Source: Roseibium sp. HPY-6
Lineage (GTDB): Bacteria; Pseudomonadota; Alphaproteobacteria; Rhizobiales; Stappiaceae
Length of the DNA stretch: 64,000 nt
Assembly (NCBI RefSeq): GCF_040530035.1
Contig: NZ_JBEWCD010000004.1
Coordinates: 1-64,000 of the forward strand
Direction: 5' to 3'
Part shown: piece by piece, positions 24,605 to 33,944 of the stretch
How positions within the stretch are numbered: the first letter of the stretch is position 1
Layout of the letters: every line of letters begins with the position of its first letter
Notes under the pieces: generated by a model
The model's input: only the letters and a program-made list of their open reading frames with translations
The model's database searches: none
Told to the model about the DNA's origin: nothing
Program-made: the position numbers and the translations under genes

Positions 24605-26563
24605 ATGGTGATTGCAAGAAGTCTGCAAGTTCTGGCGAATTTTTGTGGTGCGGCGGCGGATGCCATGGCCCACACACTCATGCGCACTGCACATTCCGCC
24701 TTCATCAAAGAAACAGAAGACTTTTCCTGCCAAATCGTGTCGCGGGAGGGATTGGCTTTCGCAAATCCCCGGCACTTTGGCGCACCCTGGTATTCCGGCA
24801 TCGACTATGGACCGTTGCTTGCACATTTCGACAACTATAGGGCTGGCGATATATGCATTACCAATGACCCGGAAGCCGGTCACGTCTCCACCCACACACC
24901 TGACATTCACATTTGGAAACCTGTTTTTCATAATGGAGAAATTGCCTGTTTCGTCGTTGGTCACATCCACAACACGGATGTAGGTGGTGCAGTCCCTGCG
25001 AGCCTTTCGCGCAGCTTGACTGAGATCGCGCAAGAGGGCTTGCGAATTCCTCCCGTAAAGCTACTGGAGGCCGGGGTGGAAAACACCTTTGTCGCCGAGC
25101 TGATCCGCTCAAATGTGCGCATGCCCGAGCAGAATCTCGGAGACCTGGCGGCACAGATAGCATCGGTGAATGTCGGCGAGCGCAAGATGGGCGAGATCAT
25201 CCAGCGGTTCGGTATTTCCACGTTTCTGGATGGAGTTAAAGCTATTCTCGATCATGCGGAAGCGCAGGCCCGGGCGGTGATTGCCAATGTGCCCGATGGC
25301 GACTACTTCTTTGCGGATTTTGCCGATGAGGACAGCCCAGGCGGTTTGCCGGCAAGGATAGCAATAACCGTACGGGTTCAGGGTAACACGTTGGAACTCG
25401 ACTATACCGGAAGCGATCCTCAGCTTGCCTCATCGCTCAACATGCCGACCGGTGGCCGGGAACGCCACCCTCTTGTGATGGTCGGTCTGACTTATGTGCT
25501 TGCCACCTTGTCGCCTGGTATTTGGCTCAATGCAGGGACTTTGCGCCCGGCGAGGGCGGTGTTGCCGGAAGGCTCGGTGGTGAACTCGGCACCAGGGGCG
25601 GCGATTGGGATGCGCTCCTTGACGTGCGCGATGACGCAGATCGTCACGATTGGTGCATTTGCGCAAGCCGTGCCAGACAAGATCCCGGCCGCGGCTCCGG
25701 GTGGCAATGCGATCCTCAACATCAAGGCCGCTACCAAGTATGGGCGTCCGGTTATGGCCTCTATCGGTCCGGTCGGGGGTGGTGGCGGCGCGACGCCTTT
25801 CGACGACGGAAGTGACGGAGCAGGAGGGACAACGGGTTTCCTTCGCAATACCCCCTTGGAGATTACGGAAGCGGAGGTGCCCATCCAGTTCCGCCGGTAC
25901 GGCCTGGAGGCTGACTCCGGCGGCCCTGGCAGATGGCGCGGAGGCCTGTCGGCGGTTATGGAATTTCAGGTGTTCTCGCCGGGGACTGTGGTAACGGCGC
26001 GCAACCGGAACCGTTCAGTAATGGCTTCTTGGGGGCTGAGGGGAGCCGGGCAACCCAAAGTTTCGACCTTTGAGCTCAATCCGGGAACCGAAAGGGCGGA
26101 AAACCTAGGTAACACAGACCTGGTGAAATGTGGCCCTGGCGACATTATCCGGGTAGTAGGTCCGGGAGCGGGAGGTATTGGCCATCCTTTCGAACGCTTA
26201 ACTGAGGATGTCGCAGCAGACGTCCGCCGCGGCTATGTCTCCGTAGAAGCTGCCAAATGCATCTATGGAGTTGTCTTGAAGAAAGGAGCGGTTGATGACG
26301 CTGAAACCGCTAGGCTTCGAACATCGCTTTCTGTCAATAAAGGGCTTTACAGTTTTTCCGCTGAACGCCTCGCGTTCGAGGCTGTTTGGAGCCGGGAACG
26401 TTATGAGCTTTTGACAGAGTTTCTGGCGAAACAACCGGTTGGCTGGCGTGCATTCTTAAAGCAGGCCGTTTTCCAAGCTGTAACCGACCGTGGTTCAACT
26501 GAAAATCTGGAGACCGGAATGCAGGCAATTTTCGAAGATCTGCAACAGAAACACCATCTGTAA
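24605..26563 (+). CDS. hyuB: Hydantoinase/oxoprolinase subunit B (HyuB family)
   Basis: A 652-residue subunit B, partner of the preceding gene. Family marks include MRTAHSAFIKETEDFSCQIV, ICITNDPEAGHVSTHTPDIH with the His/Asp metal-ligand region, VGHIHNTDVGG and the C-terminal RWRGGLSAVMEFQVF. A normal HyuB is about 520-600 residues. This one carries an extra C-terminal segment (about residues 560-652) with an RRGYVSVEAAKCIYGVVL stretch seen in many homologues. It starts 4 bp after hyuA, so the subunits are co-translated. The LysR gene follows immediately. Confidence 0.92.
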   Translation: MVIARSLQVLANFCGAAADAMAHTLMRTAHSAFIKETEDFSCQIVSREGLAFANPRHFGAPWYSGIDYGPLLAHFDNYRAGDICITNDPEAGHVSTHTPDIHIWKPVFHNGEIACFVVGHIHNTDVGGAVPASLSRSLTEIAQEGLRIPPVKLLEAGVENTFVAELIRSNVRMPEQNLGDLAAQIASVNVGERKMGEIIQRFGISTFLDGVKAILDHAEAQARAVIANVPDGDYFFADFADEDSPGGLPARIAITVRVQGNTLELDYTGSDPQLASSLNMPTGGRERHPLVMVGLTYVLATLSPGIWLNAGTLRPARAVLPEGSVVNSAPGAAIGMRSLTCAMTQIVTIGAFAQAVPDKIPAAAPGGNAILNIKAATKYGRPVMASIGPVGGGGGATPFDDGSDGAGGTTGFLRNTPLEITEAEVPIQFRRYGLEADSGGPGRWRGGLSAVMEFQVFSPGTVVTARNRNRSVMASWGLRGAGQPKVSTFELNPGTERAENLGNTDLVKCGPGDIIRVVGPGAGGIGHPFERLTEDVAADVRRGYVSVEAAKCIYGVVLKKGAVDDAETARLRTSLSVNKGLYSFSAERLAFEAVWSRERYELLTEFLAKQPVGWRAFLKQAVFQAVTDRGSTENLETGMQAIFEDLQQKHHL

Positions 26564-26602
26564 CGCTTGCTCGAGGCACCATTTTGTGGCCCTTTATCGG
26601 CT

Positions 26603-27469
26603 ATGAATTCGCGTCAATTGGAAGTGTTTCGCGCCATTATGCGCGAAGGAACGCTTACGGCCGCCGCCAATGCACTCAGCGTTTCCCAGCCGGCCGTCTC
26701 CAAAGTCTTGCAGCATCTGGAAGACCAGCTCGGCTATCGGCTTTTCGAACGGGCCGGTGGCCGACTAGTTCCGACTGCGGAAGCACAGCTTCTCACCGGT
26801 GATGCCGAAAGGGTCTTCCGTGAGTTGGAGGGCTTGAAGGATCTGGCCAGGCGGGTGGGCGAACGAAAGGTTGGCCTCTTACGTCTGGGCGCAGCGCAGC
26901 CGCTGGTGCAATCCCTGCTTCCCCGTGCGCTTCAGATCTTCCGGCAGAACTATCCGGATGTGCGGGTACATTTGCACAGTCTCCCGGCGCTAGAAATCGC
27001 CGAAGCTCTTAGGGCTGGCGATATCGATCTCGCCATGACGCTGTCACCGATTCTTGCTCCGACCGTGCGCACGCAAACCCTCTGCACTGTTCCGATACGG
27101 GTCTTTCTTCGCGTGGATGATCCTCTGGCCGGCAGTGAAGCGCTTTCCCCATCAGATCTGAGCGGCCGTGATCTAGTATCCTATGGCAGCCATGCGACAA
27201 TCGGTGCTGCCCTTGATGAGGCTTTCCGGGAATATGGTGAGACGCGGCAGGTTGCGATTGAGGTCGCAACGTCGGTTGCCGCCATACCACTTGTCGCTGA
27301 GAAGCTAGGGATTGGCCTGGTCGATAGTTTAGCACCTGCCGGCAATGGGGTCGTCAGCAAGCCATTCTTTCCTGAATGTACAATGCCGCTGACGATTTCC
27401 CGAGACAGCGCCCGTCCGCAACCGCGCTTAGCCGAGCCGTTTTTGGCAGCGTTCAAAGCGGTGCTGTGA
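26603..27469 (+). CDS. LysR family transcriptional regulator
   Basis: A 288-residue LysR regulator starting at ATG 26603; the frame opens earlier at 26567 but MNSRQLEVFRAIMREG is the usual N-terminus. The helix-turn-helix (about residues 1-60) includes LTAAANALSVSQPAVSKVL and LGYRLFER. The effector domain follows. It is 39 bp downstream of hyuB and upstream of three dehydrogenase genes, all on the same strand, so it probably regulates this catabolic block. This is unusual in that it is encoded within the operon and not divergent from it. It resembles regulators of amino-acid/opine degradation, but the ligand is unknown. Confidence 0.9.
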   Translation: MNSRQLEVFRAIMREGTLTAAANALSVSQPAVSKVLQHLEDQLGYRLFERAGGRLVPTAEAQLLTGDAERVFRELEGLKDLARRVGERKVGLLRLGAAQPLVQSLLPRALQIFRQNYPDVRVHLHSLPALEIAEALRAGDIDLAMTLSPILAPTVRTQTLCTVPIRVFLRVDDPLAGSEALSPSDLSGRDLVSYGSHATIGAALDEAFREYGETRQVAIEVATSVAAIPLVAEKLGIGLVDSLAPAGNGVVSKPFFPECTMPLTISRDSARPQPRLAEPFLAAFKAVL

Positions 27470-27592
27470 TCTTACCGCATAGAATATCGTTGCCGCGTAC
27501 CCAAACAGTGAATTGGACTGTTGCAATGGGCGCGAAAGAAGCAAGTTTGGCCAAAGAGCGGCTAGAGTGGCAGTGACAATCCGGAGTTCTAT

Positions 27593-29056
27593 ATGTCGCT
27601 CACCTTTGATCCCACTCAGCCTGAGTTTCGGTCCGCGCACTACATTGGCGGGTCCTACGTCGATGACAATCCTTCCATTCCCATGTTCCGTCCCTCCGAC
27701 GGACGGGAATTTGCCGGCTGCCCGATTGCAGGCGTAGATACTGTCGACCGTGCTGTACAAGCGGCCAAAGCAGCCTTGAAGACAAGCGGTTGGGGCGGCC
27801 TGCGCCCGCGCGAGCGCACCGACGTGTTGCGGCGGTGGGCCGATCTCATCGACGAAAACGCGCTGAAACTCGCTCAGCTCGAAACCGTGCCCTCAACCCG
27901 CCTGATCAATCAAATGATCAAGGGGGATATCGCTGTAACCGCCGAGCAGATTCGTTTCTTTGCGGAACTTGCCGACAAGGAAGGCGGAGACACCGCCCCC
28001 ACTGCCGAGGGGCAACTCGGCATGACAATCACTGAGCCTTATGGCGTCGTCGGTGCGATTACCCCCTGGAATTTCCCAATTTCCATGACGGGTTGGAAGC
28101 TTGGCCCGGCGCTGGCGGCCGGCAATGCGGTTGTGCTCAAGCCGTCGGAAATGACGCCTTTCACCAGTCTCTTCATGGCGGAGCTGGCAACGCAGGCAGG
28201 TATACCCGCGGGTTTGATCAACGTTGTCCTTGGCGATGGTCCGACCACAGGAAACGCCTTAACCGGTCATGAAGACATCGCCAAGGTCAGCTTTACCGGA
28301 TCTACCCGGGCAGGCCAGGCGATCATGGAAAACATCGCCAGAAATGGCATGAAACCAATGACGCTGGAACTGGGTGGCAAGAGCCCGCAGATTGTCTTCA
28401 ATGATGCGGATCTGACATTGGCGGCCGACAACATAGCGCGTTCGATTCTATTCAATGCGGGGCAGGCCTGTGTGGCCGGAAGCCGTGTGTTGGTGCATGA
28501 AAGTGTTGCCGATGCTCTTACGGAGGCACTGGCTACACGCATGTCCGGCCTGGTGCCAGGGCCAGCTTGGAATGAAGCAACGAACTATTCCGCCATCATC
28601 TCAGAGAAGCAGATTTTTCGTATGGACGAGATGTTGCAACGGGCATGTACAGAAGGGGCAGAAATCCTGCTTGGGGGAGAGCGTTTCGAAGGTCCGGGTT
28701 ACTTCTACAAGCCCACCCTTGTGACCGGTGCCGGTCAGGACAACACAGCCGTGCGAGAGGAAATTTTCGGCCCTGTCCTGACTATCCAAAGCTTCTCCGA
28801 TGATGAGGAGGCCTGCGAGGTGGCCGATCATCCGGTGTATGGTTTGTGCGCAGGCATTTATACCAGGGACCTCTCCCGTGCATTGAAGACTATCCGGGCC
28901 GTGACGGCGGGTACCGTCTGGGTCAATCGCTACGGGCGTTCGCGCGACCACATCCTTCCTACCGGCGGCTACAAATCTTCCGGTTTCGGCAAGGACTTGG
29001 GCAAGGAGGCCTACAAGGCCAACCGTCAGTCAAAGACTGTTTTGATCGATTTGTGA
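27593..29056 (+). CDS. NAD(P)-dependent aldehyde dehydrogenase
   Basis: A 487-residue aldehyde dehydrogenase superfamily enzyme. The catalytic Cys is residue 293 (GQACVAG) and the general base Glu is residue 259 in LELGGKSP, with the usual 34-residue spacing. The NAD-site elements TPWNFPISM and FTGSTRAGQ are present. It oxidises an aldehyde to the acid in the cytoplasm. It belongs to the betaine/gamma-aminobutyraldehyde-type group by overall pattern, but the substrate is uncertain. It is 7 bp upstream of the dehydrogenase gene that follows, and three oxidising enzymes are encoded in tandem. Confidence 0.92.
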   Translation: MSLTFDPTQPEFRSAHYIGGSYVDDNPSIPMFRPSDGREFAGCPIAGVDTVDRAVQAAKAALKTSGWGGLRPRERTDVLRRWADLIDENALKLAQLETVPSTRLINQMIKGDIAVTAEQIRFFAELADKEGGDTAPTAEGQLGMTITEPYGVVGAITPWNFPISMTGWKLGPALAAGNAVVLKPSEMTPFTSLFMAELATQAGIPAGLINVVLGDGPTTGNALTGHEDIAKVSFTGSTRAGQAIMENIARNGMKPMTLELGGKSPQIVFNDADLTLAADNIARSILFNAGQACVAGSRVLVHESVADALTEALATRMSGLVPGPAWNEATNYSAIISEKQIFRMDEMLQRACTEGAEILLGGERFEGPGYFYKPTLVTGAGQDNTAVREEIFGPVLTIQSFSDDEEACEVADHPVYGLCAGIYTRDLSRALKTIRAVTAGTVWVNRYGRSRDHILPTGGYKSSGFGKDLGKEAYKANRQSKTVLIDL

Positions 29057-29063
29057 GAACAGC

Positions 29064-30098
29064 ATGAGCAAATATCGTATTGCCCTCATTCCGGGCGATG
29101 GCATCGGCATTCCGGTGACTGATGCGGCCATGGCAGTGGTTGAGAAGGTTCTGCCAGGCCAAGTGGAAACCGAGACCTTTCCATGGTCTTGCGACTACTA
29201 TCTGGAAACCGGAAAAATGATGCCGGAAGACGGGATTGAGACGCTGCGTAGCTTCGATGCCGTTTTTCTCGGAGCGGTCGGCTGGCCGGAGAAAGTCCCG
29301 GATTCCATATCTCTTCACGGTCTGCTTCTGCCGATCCGCAAGAGCTTCGTGCAATTCGCCAACATCCGTCCGCACCGCCTGCTGGACGGGGTTGAGGGTC
29401 CGCTGCGGAAGACGGATTTTGATATTCTATGCATACGCGAGAACACCGAAGGCGAATATTCGGGAGCAGGCGGCCGTGTGCATCAGAGGACTTCTGATGA
29501 GGTTGCTGTCGAAACTTCCATCTTTACCCGCACCGGTGTTGAACGCATCTTACGGTTCGGTTTCGAACAGGCGCGCCAGCGCTCTGGCTGCCTGGCTTCG
29601 GTGACCAAGTCCAACGCTCAAAAGTATTCGATGGTGTTCTGGGATGAAGTCACTCAAGAAATCTCAGCGGAGTACCCGGATGTCGAAGTCAGCCAATATC
29701 ACATCGACGCCCTAGCAGCCCGCATGGTCATGGCTCCGGAGAGTTTGGATGTGATTGTTGCCTCCAATCTCTTTGGTGACATCCTTACTGATCTTGGAGC
29801 CGCTATTCAGGGCGGTCTCGGCTTTGCCGCTTCGGCCAATATCAATCCTGAACGCAATGCGCCGTCCATGTTCGAGCCGGTTCACGGCTCAGCGCCAGAC
29901 ATTGCTCATCTGGGTATCGCGAATCCACTGGCGGCGATCTGGTCGGCTGCAATGATGCTGGAACACCTTGGCGAAGCCGAGGCTGCGGGACGGATCCGGA
30001 CTGCTATGAACAAGACGACCGCTCAAGGCTTCGGTACGGTAGCGGGTAAACACAAGACCGACGTGATCGGTAATGCTGTTCTGGCGGCACTGGCATAG
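29064..30098 (+). CDS. Isocitrate/isopropylmalate-family dehydrogenase (tartrate / D-malate type)
   Basis: A 344-residue beta-decarboxylating dehydrogenase. The N-terminus YRIALIPGDGIG is the family start. The substrate-binding Arg-rich helix and RENTEGEYSGAGGR, the catalytic Lys in SVTKSNAQKYS, and the metal Asp in SNLFGDILTDLGAA are all visible. The length and the WSCDYYLETGKMMPEDG segment match tartrate/D-malate dehydrogenases, not LeuB. It converts a 2-hydroxyacid (malate, tartrate or a 3-substituted malate) to a keto acid with decarboxylation, using NAD. It lies between the two aldehyde dehydrogenase genes with short gaps. Confidence 0.88.
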   Translation: MSKYRIALIPGDGIGIPVTDAAMAVVEKVLPGQVETETFPWSCDYYLETGKMMPEDGIETLRSFDAVFLGAVGWPEKVPDSISLHGLLLPIRKSFVQFANIRPHRLLDGVEGPLRKTDFDILCIRENTEGEYSGAGGRVHQRTSDEVAVETSIFTRTGVERILRFGFEQARQRSGCLASVTKSNAQKYSMVFWDEVTQEISAEYPDVEVSQYHIDALAARMVMAPESLDVIVASNLFGDILTDLGAAIQGGLGFAASANINPERNAPSMFEPVHGSAPDIAHLGIANPLAAIWSAAMMLEHLGEAEAAGRIRTAMNKTTAQGFGTVAGKHKTDVIGNAVLAALA

Positions 30099-30107
30099 GA
30101 AATGACC

Positions 30108-31571
30108 ATGAATTCGATGAAAAGAGTTTCAGACCTCAAGGATAAGAATCTCTTCCGGCAGGCCGCTCTGATAAGTGGCCAGTGGGTCAAGGCCTCCGAT
30201 GACAGGGTCATCGACGTGGTCGATCCCGCGACCGGGGAGGCAATCGGAACAGTGCCCAATTGCACCCGTGTTGATACAGAGATTGCCATCGCAGCTGCTG
30301 ACGAAGCTTTCCAGAGCTGGCGCAAGGTTCCCCATGAACAGCGGGCTCTTCTCCTTGAGCGTTGGTTCGATTTGATGCAGGAACATGAAGATGATCTCGC
30401 CCTTCTTCTGACTTTGGAACAGGGCAAGCCGTTGGCCGAGGCCAAGGGTGAGATTGGTTATGGCGCATCTTTCGTCAAATGGTTTGCGGAAGAAGCCCGC
30501 CGTATAGACGGCGGCCTGATCCCTTCCCCCACATCTGATCGCCGCATCCTGACCCTCAAAGAACCGGTTGGCGTCTCCGCCATTATCACGCCGTGGAATT
30601 TCCCCAATGCAATGATCACCCGTAAGGTCGGGCCGGCGCTGGCCGCTGGCTGTACGGTGGTGATCAAACCGTCCGATCTGACCCCTTATTCCGCGCTTGC
30701 TCTTGGTGTTCTTGCGGAACGAGCCGGAATTCCTGCCGGTGTGATCAACATTGTCACCGGCATGCCGATCGATATTGGAGCTGCGCTGACCAGCAGCGAA
30801 ACCGTGCGTAAGCTGTCTTTCACAGGCTCAACCCGTGTTGGTTCCTTGTTGATGGAACAATGTGCTCCAACGGTAAAGCGCCTCAGCCTGGAGCTGGGTG
30901 GCAATGCGCCGTTCATCGTATTTGACGATGCGGATCTGGATGCAGCGGTCGGGGGGGCGATTGCCTCCAAGTTTCGTAATGGCGGGCAGACCTGTGTGTG
31001 CTCCAACCGCATATTGGTTCAGTCCGGTATCTATAACGCGTTTGCAGAAAAGCTCTGCGCTGTGGTCAAGGCGATGAAGGTCGGTCCGGGGCAGGCCGGG
31101 GCGGAGATCGGTCCGATGATCAACTCAGCGGCGATCGAGAAAATAGACCGTCACATTGACGATGCGGTGTCCAAAGGAGCCAAGATCATGGGGCAGGCGA
31201 AAACCCCCGACGGTCAATATGCTGCACCGACGGTTTTGGGCAATTGCGACACCTCCATGCAGCTGGCGAGCGAGGAGACCTTTGGCCCGCTGGCACCGCT
31301 GTTCCGCTTTGAAAAGGAAGAAGATGCCATTGAAATTGCCAACGCCACACCATTCGGTCTGGCAGCCTATTTTTACACCGAGAGCTTGGCCCGCGCGTGG
31401 CGTATGGGTGAGGCATTGGAATTCGGAATGGTCGGGCTGAACACCGGCATCGTTTCGACGACAGTTTCACCCTTTGGTGGCGTCAAACAGTCCGGACTCG
31501 GCCGGGAAGGCGCGAAGACCGGCATAGAAGAGTATCTTGAAACCAAGGCTTTTCACATGGGTAACCTTTAA
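30108..31571 (+). CDS. Succinate-semialdehyde dehydrogenase family protein
   Basis: A 487-residue aldehyde dehydrogenase with the succinate-semialdehyde/glutarate-semialdehyde pattern: TPWNFPNAMITRKVGPALAA, LELGGNAPFIVFDDADLDAA with Glu262, and NGGQTCVCSNR with Cys296. The SSADH group typically has this second Cys two residues after the catalytic one. It should oxidise succinate or glutarate semialdehyde to the dicarboxylate, the exit step of GABA or putrescine breakdown. ATG 30108 is chosen because AGGA is 7 bp before it; ATG 30102 is too close to the ribosome-binding site. It ends the block and is followed by a strong bidirectional terminator. The omega-aminotransferase and FAD oxidase nearby would supply its substrate. 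Confidence 0.9.
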   Translation: MNSMKRVSDLKDKNLFRQAALISGQWVKASDDRVIDVVDPATGEAIGTVPNCTRVDTEIAIAAADEAFQSWRKVPHEQRALLLERWFDLMQEHEDDLALLLTLEQGKPLAEAKGEIGYGASFVKWFAEEARRIDGGLIPSPTSDRRILTLKEPVGVSAIITPWNFPNAMITRKVGPALAAGCTVVIKPSDLTPYSALALGVLAERAGIPAGVINIVTGMPIDIGAALTSSETVRKLSFTGSTRVGSLLMEQCAPTVKRLSLELGGNAPFIVFDDADLDAAVGGAIASKFRNGGQTCVCSNRILVQSGIYNAFAEKLCAVVKAMKVGPGQAGAEIGPMINSAAIEKIDRHIDDAVSKGAKIMGQAKTPDGQYAAPTVLGNCDTSMQLASEETFGPLAPLFRFEKEEDAIEIANATPFGLAAYFYTESLARAWRMGEALEFGMVGLNTGIVSTTVSPFGGVKQSGLGREGAKTGIEEYLETKAFHMGNL

Positions 31572-31599
31572 GCGGACCATTCCCATTCAATATGTTTGC

Positions 31600-31629
31600 G
31601 AGAAGCGGCGTCATAAGATGCCGCTTCTC
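31600..31629. terminator. Bidirectional hairpin terminator between converging genes
   Basis: GAGAAGCGGC (31600-31609) pairs perfectly with GCCGCTTCTC (31620-31629). It lies between the semialdehyde dehydrogenase (plus) and the FAD oxidase (minus), whose stops face each other. The T-run on the plus side is weak (TCTTTGGTTT), but the position suits a shared terminator. Confidence 0.6.
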
Positions 31630-31650
31630 ATCTTTGGTTTGGTTGAGCAG

Positions 31651-32928
31651 TCAGCTCACTTTGTCTTTCATTTTGAAATAGGCGCCAACGAGCGGCAGGA
31701 ACCAGGGCTTGCCGAAGTGACCGGGAACCGCTGGCCACGGCAGTCCCTGCCATGGGTTGCGATTGGCCTTTCCGGTCATCACATCAGCCATGATCTCCCC
31801 CATATGTGTTGCGATCTGCGCACCGTGACCTGAATAGCCCAAGGCGAAGTGCATGCCGTCCTGCTCGCCAGCCCTGGGGTAGCGGTCCTTGGTCATGTCG
31901 ACCAGTCCGCCCCAACAGTAGTCGATCTCGATCTCGTTAAGCCGCGGGAAGATCTGGGCCAGGCTGGCCTTCAGGATTTCACCGCTTCTGGCGTCAGACG
32001 TCTGGTCTGAAGTGGCCGAGAAACGGGCACGGCCGCCGAAGATCAGGCGATTGTCAGGAGCAAGGCGGAAGTAATTCCCCACATTGAGAGAGGTCACACA
32101 GGTGCGGTTGCCGGGCATAACGCTGCTGGCTTCCTGATCCGTCAAAGGACGGGTGGCGACAAGGAAGCTGCCGACCGGGATGATGCGGCGGCGGATGTAC
32201 TTGAAAAAGGAAGGGGTATAAGCGCCCGTTGCCAGGAAAACCTTCTTCGCGTCTACCTGTCCCTTTGGGGTTTCAAGAGTGAAACCGTCAGAGGTTCGGC
32301 AGTAGGAAGTTACCGGAGCATTTTCGAGTATCTCTGCTCCTTTGCTTGCGGTCGCCGTGCCCAATCCGGTCACGAATTTACCCATGTGCATCATGGCACT
32401 CTTGGGCTGCAACATAGCACCGTGGAACTGGCTGGAACCGATTTCGCCGGAAAGTTCCGCCTTCGAGAGCATTGTAGCTTCCGGGTCGACTTGCCGGGCG
32501 AGCTGTTCGCAATTGCGTGCAAGGCTTTCGTAGTGAGAGGCCTTGGACGCAAGTTTCAGTTTTCCTGAGCGCCGGAAGTCGCAGTCGATCTGTTCTTCGG
32601 CGATGATCCGCCTGATTGTCTCGATACTGTCGTCAAAGGCTCGATACATGGCGACCGCCTTATTAATGCCGAAAGAACTTACTGCGCTGGCAAACCCGTG
32701 AGCGATACCATTGTTCAGGTGACCTCCATTGCGGCCAGAAGCGCCGAAGCCGACGTGTTCGGCTTCCAGCACGACAACCCGGAAACCGTCGGCTGCAAGT
32801 TTGCGGGCTGCTCCCAACCCCGTGAAACCTGCGCCGATGACAGCGACGTCATACCGGCCCGTTGGAGACGATTGACTGCCATCTTCGAACCGGGGTGCGG
32901 TCTCGTGCCAATAAGAAGCGAATTTCAT
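31651..32928 (-). CDS. FAD-dependent amine oxidase, DadA/PuuB type
   Basis: A 425-residue flavoprotein of the D-amino-acid oxidase superfamily. The dinucleotide-binding motif is YDVAVIGAGFTGLGAARKLA near residue 28, and the N-terminal SYWHETAP segment is typical of gamma-glutamylputrescine oxidase-like proteins. GYSGHGAQIATHMGEIMAD is the C-terminal FAD contact. It oxidises an amine or amino acid to an imine, releasing ammonia and an aldehyde or keto acid. ATG 32928 is used because it has AAGG 8 bp upstream and avoids overlapping the HAD gene. It is transcribed with that gene. With the omega-aminotransferase and semialdehyde dehydrogenase it fits polyamine or GABA-like catabolism. Confidence 0.88.
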   Translation of the reverse strand: MKFASYWHETAPRFEDGSQSSPTGRYDVAVIGAGFTGLGAARKLAADGFRVVVLEAEHVGFGASGRNGGHLNNGIAHGFASAVSSFGINKAVAMYRAFDDSIETIRRIIAEEQIDCDFRRSGKLKLASKASHYESLARNCEQLARQVDPEATMLSKAELSGEIGSSQFHGAMLQPKSAMMHMGKFVTGLGTATASKGAEILENAPVTSYCRTSDGFTLETPKGQVDAKKVFLATGAYTPSFFKYIRRRIIPVGSFLVATRPLTDQEASSVMPGNRTCVTSLNVGNYFRLAPDNRLIFGGRARFSATSDQTSDARSGEILKASLAQIFPRLNEIEIDYCWGGLVDMTKDRYPRAGEQDGMHFALGYSGHGAQIATHMGEIMADVMTGKANRNPWQGLPWPAVPGHFGKPWFLPLVGAYFKMKDKVS

Positions 32929-32947
32929 GCAAACGGCCTTGTTTGTT

Positions 32948-33613
32948 TTAGAGACCGAATACCCCCGGGAGGCCGGAAATATCCTTGATTTCGGTGTATT
33001 CGTAGAAGGGATTGGCAGGCTCGTGGCCACGGTTGACCCATACCTTGGACTTGATGCCCATGTCGTACGCGGTCATCAGGTCATAGCGGAAGGACGAAGA
33101 TACGTGTGTGATGTCCTCCGGACCGCAACCGAGGGTGTCGAGCATGTATTCGAAGCCGTTCATTTGCGGCTTATAAGTTCCGGTTTCTTCTGCTGTGATG
33201 ACCTTGTGGAACGGCGCGCCGAGCCTTTCCAAGTTTGACATGATCTGGCTTTTCATGGCGTTAGACAGGATCACCAGTGGTATTTCCTTGGCAACTTTGG
33301 CGAGGCCTTCTGGTACATCCGGATGCGGACCCCAAGTCGGTACTTCCTCGTAGATCTGTCTGGCATCTTCTTCGCGGTATGTCACGCCGTTGAGCTTGCA
33401 AGTCCGTTCTAGAGAATTTGCTACAACATCGGCATAAGGCTTCCAGGCACCGAGTATTTCATCCAGGCGATATGCAGCGAAGTTTTTGATAAATTTCAAC
33501 ATCTTTTCGTCAGAGAGCTGTTCTCCGTAGACCCTGCGTGCCGCGCCGGCCATGTCGAAATTGGTCAAAGTGCCGTAGCAATCGAAGGTGATGTATTTGG
33601 GACGGAAGGTCAT
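32948..33613 (-). CDS. HAD family hydrolase, haloacid dehalogenase type II-like
   Basis: A 221-residue haloacid dehalogenase superfamily protein of the type II (L-2-haloacid dehalogenase) subgroup. The nucleophile Asp is in ITFDCYGTLTNFD near residue 10. SNAMKSQIMSNLERLGAPF carries motif II Ser, and the Lys and Asp motifs follow (KPQMNGFEYML, HVSSSFRYDLMTAYDMG). The DCYGTL form is shared by dehalogenases and by phosphatase-like relatives. ATG 33613 (GAGAAG upstream) gives the normal family length; the longer frame to 33730 does not. It is encoded 20 bp before the FAD oxidase. Whether it dehalogenates or cleaves a phosphate is not clear. Confidence 0.86.
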   Translation of the reverse strand: MTFRPKYITFDCYGTLTNFDMAGAARRVYGEQLSDEKMLKFIKNFAAYRLDEILGAWKPYADVVANSLERTCKLNGVTYREEDARQIYEEVPTWGPHPDVPEGLAKVAKEIPLVILSNAMKSQIMSNLERLGAPFHKVITAEETGTYKPQMNGFEYMLDTLGCGPEDITHVSSSFRYDLMTAYDMGIKSKVWVNRGHEPANPFYEYTEIKDISGLPGVFGL

Positions 33614-33944
33614 TGCGTCTTCTCTGTGCCTTGCCGGGTGAAGGAAACCCGAGTTTGTGTTTATCGGTGATTTCATCTTAACCGGTGTTTGCAAAGCGGC
33701 TTGCTGCATTTGCCGCTTGGGAGAGAACAAACGACCGAATAGTCCGTTTCCGGCAGCACCATATTGCGTGAATTGGCGTTCTGGGTTCGGGTTGGTTGGA
33801 AATCATGGCCTGGTTAGCAGTAGATCATGCTTCAAGAGGCCGAGTGAACGGCAAATGACACCGCTGTTTGGGCGAAAATCCCGCACCCATGCGTTCCCGG
33901 TCGCTGTAAAAAAGAAGAGCGAAATATAAGATCTTTGGGACACC
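33614..33944. other. Divergent promoter region, HAD and acetyltransferase genes
   Basis: A 330-bp gap between divergent starts. It carries a hairpin-forming repeat at 33694-33718 (AAGCGGC and GCCGCTT). No gene is supported, and an 89-codon plus-strand frame has no family resemblance. Confidence 0.4.
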
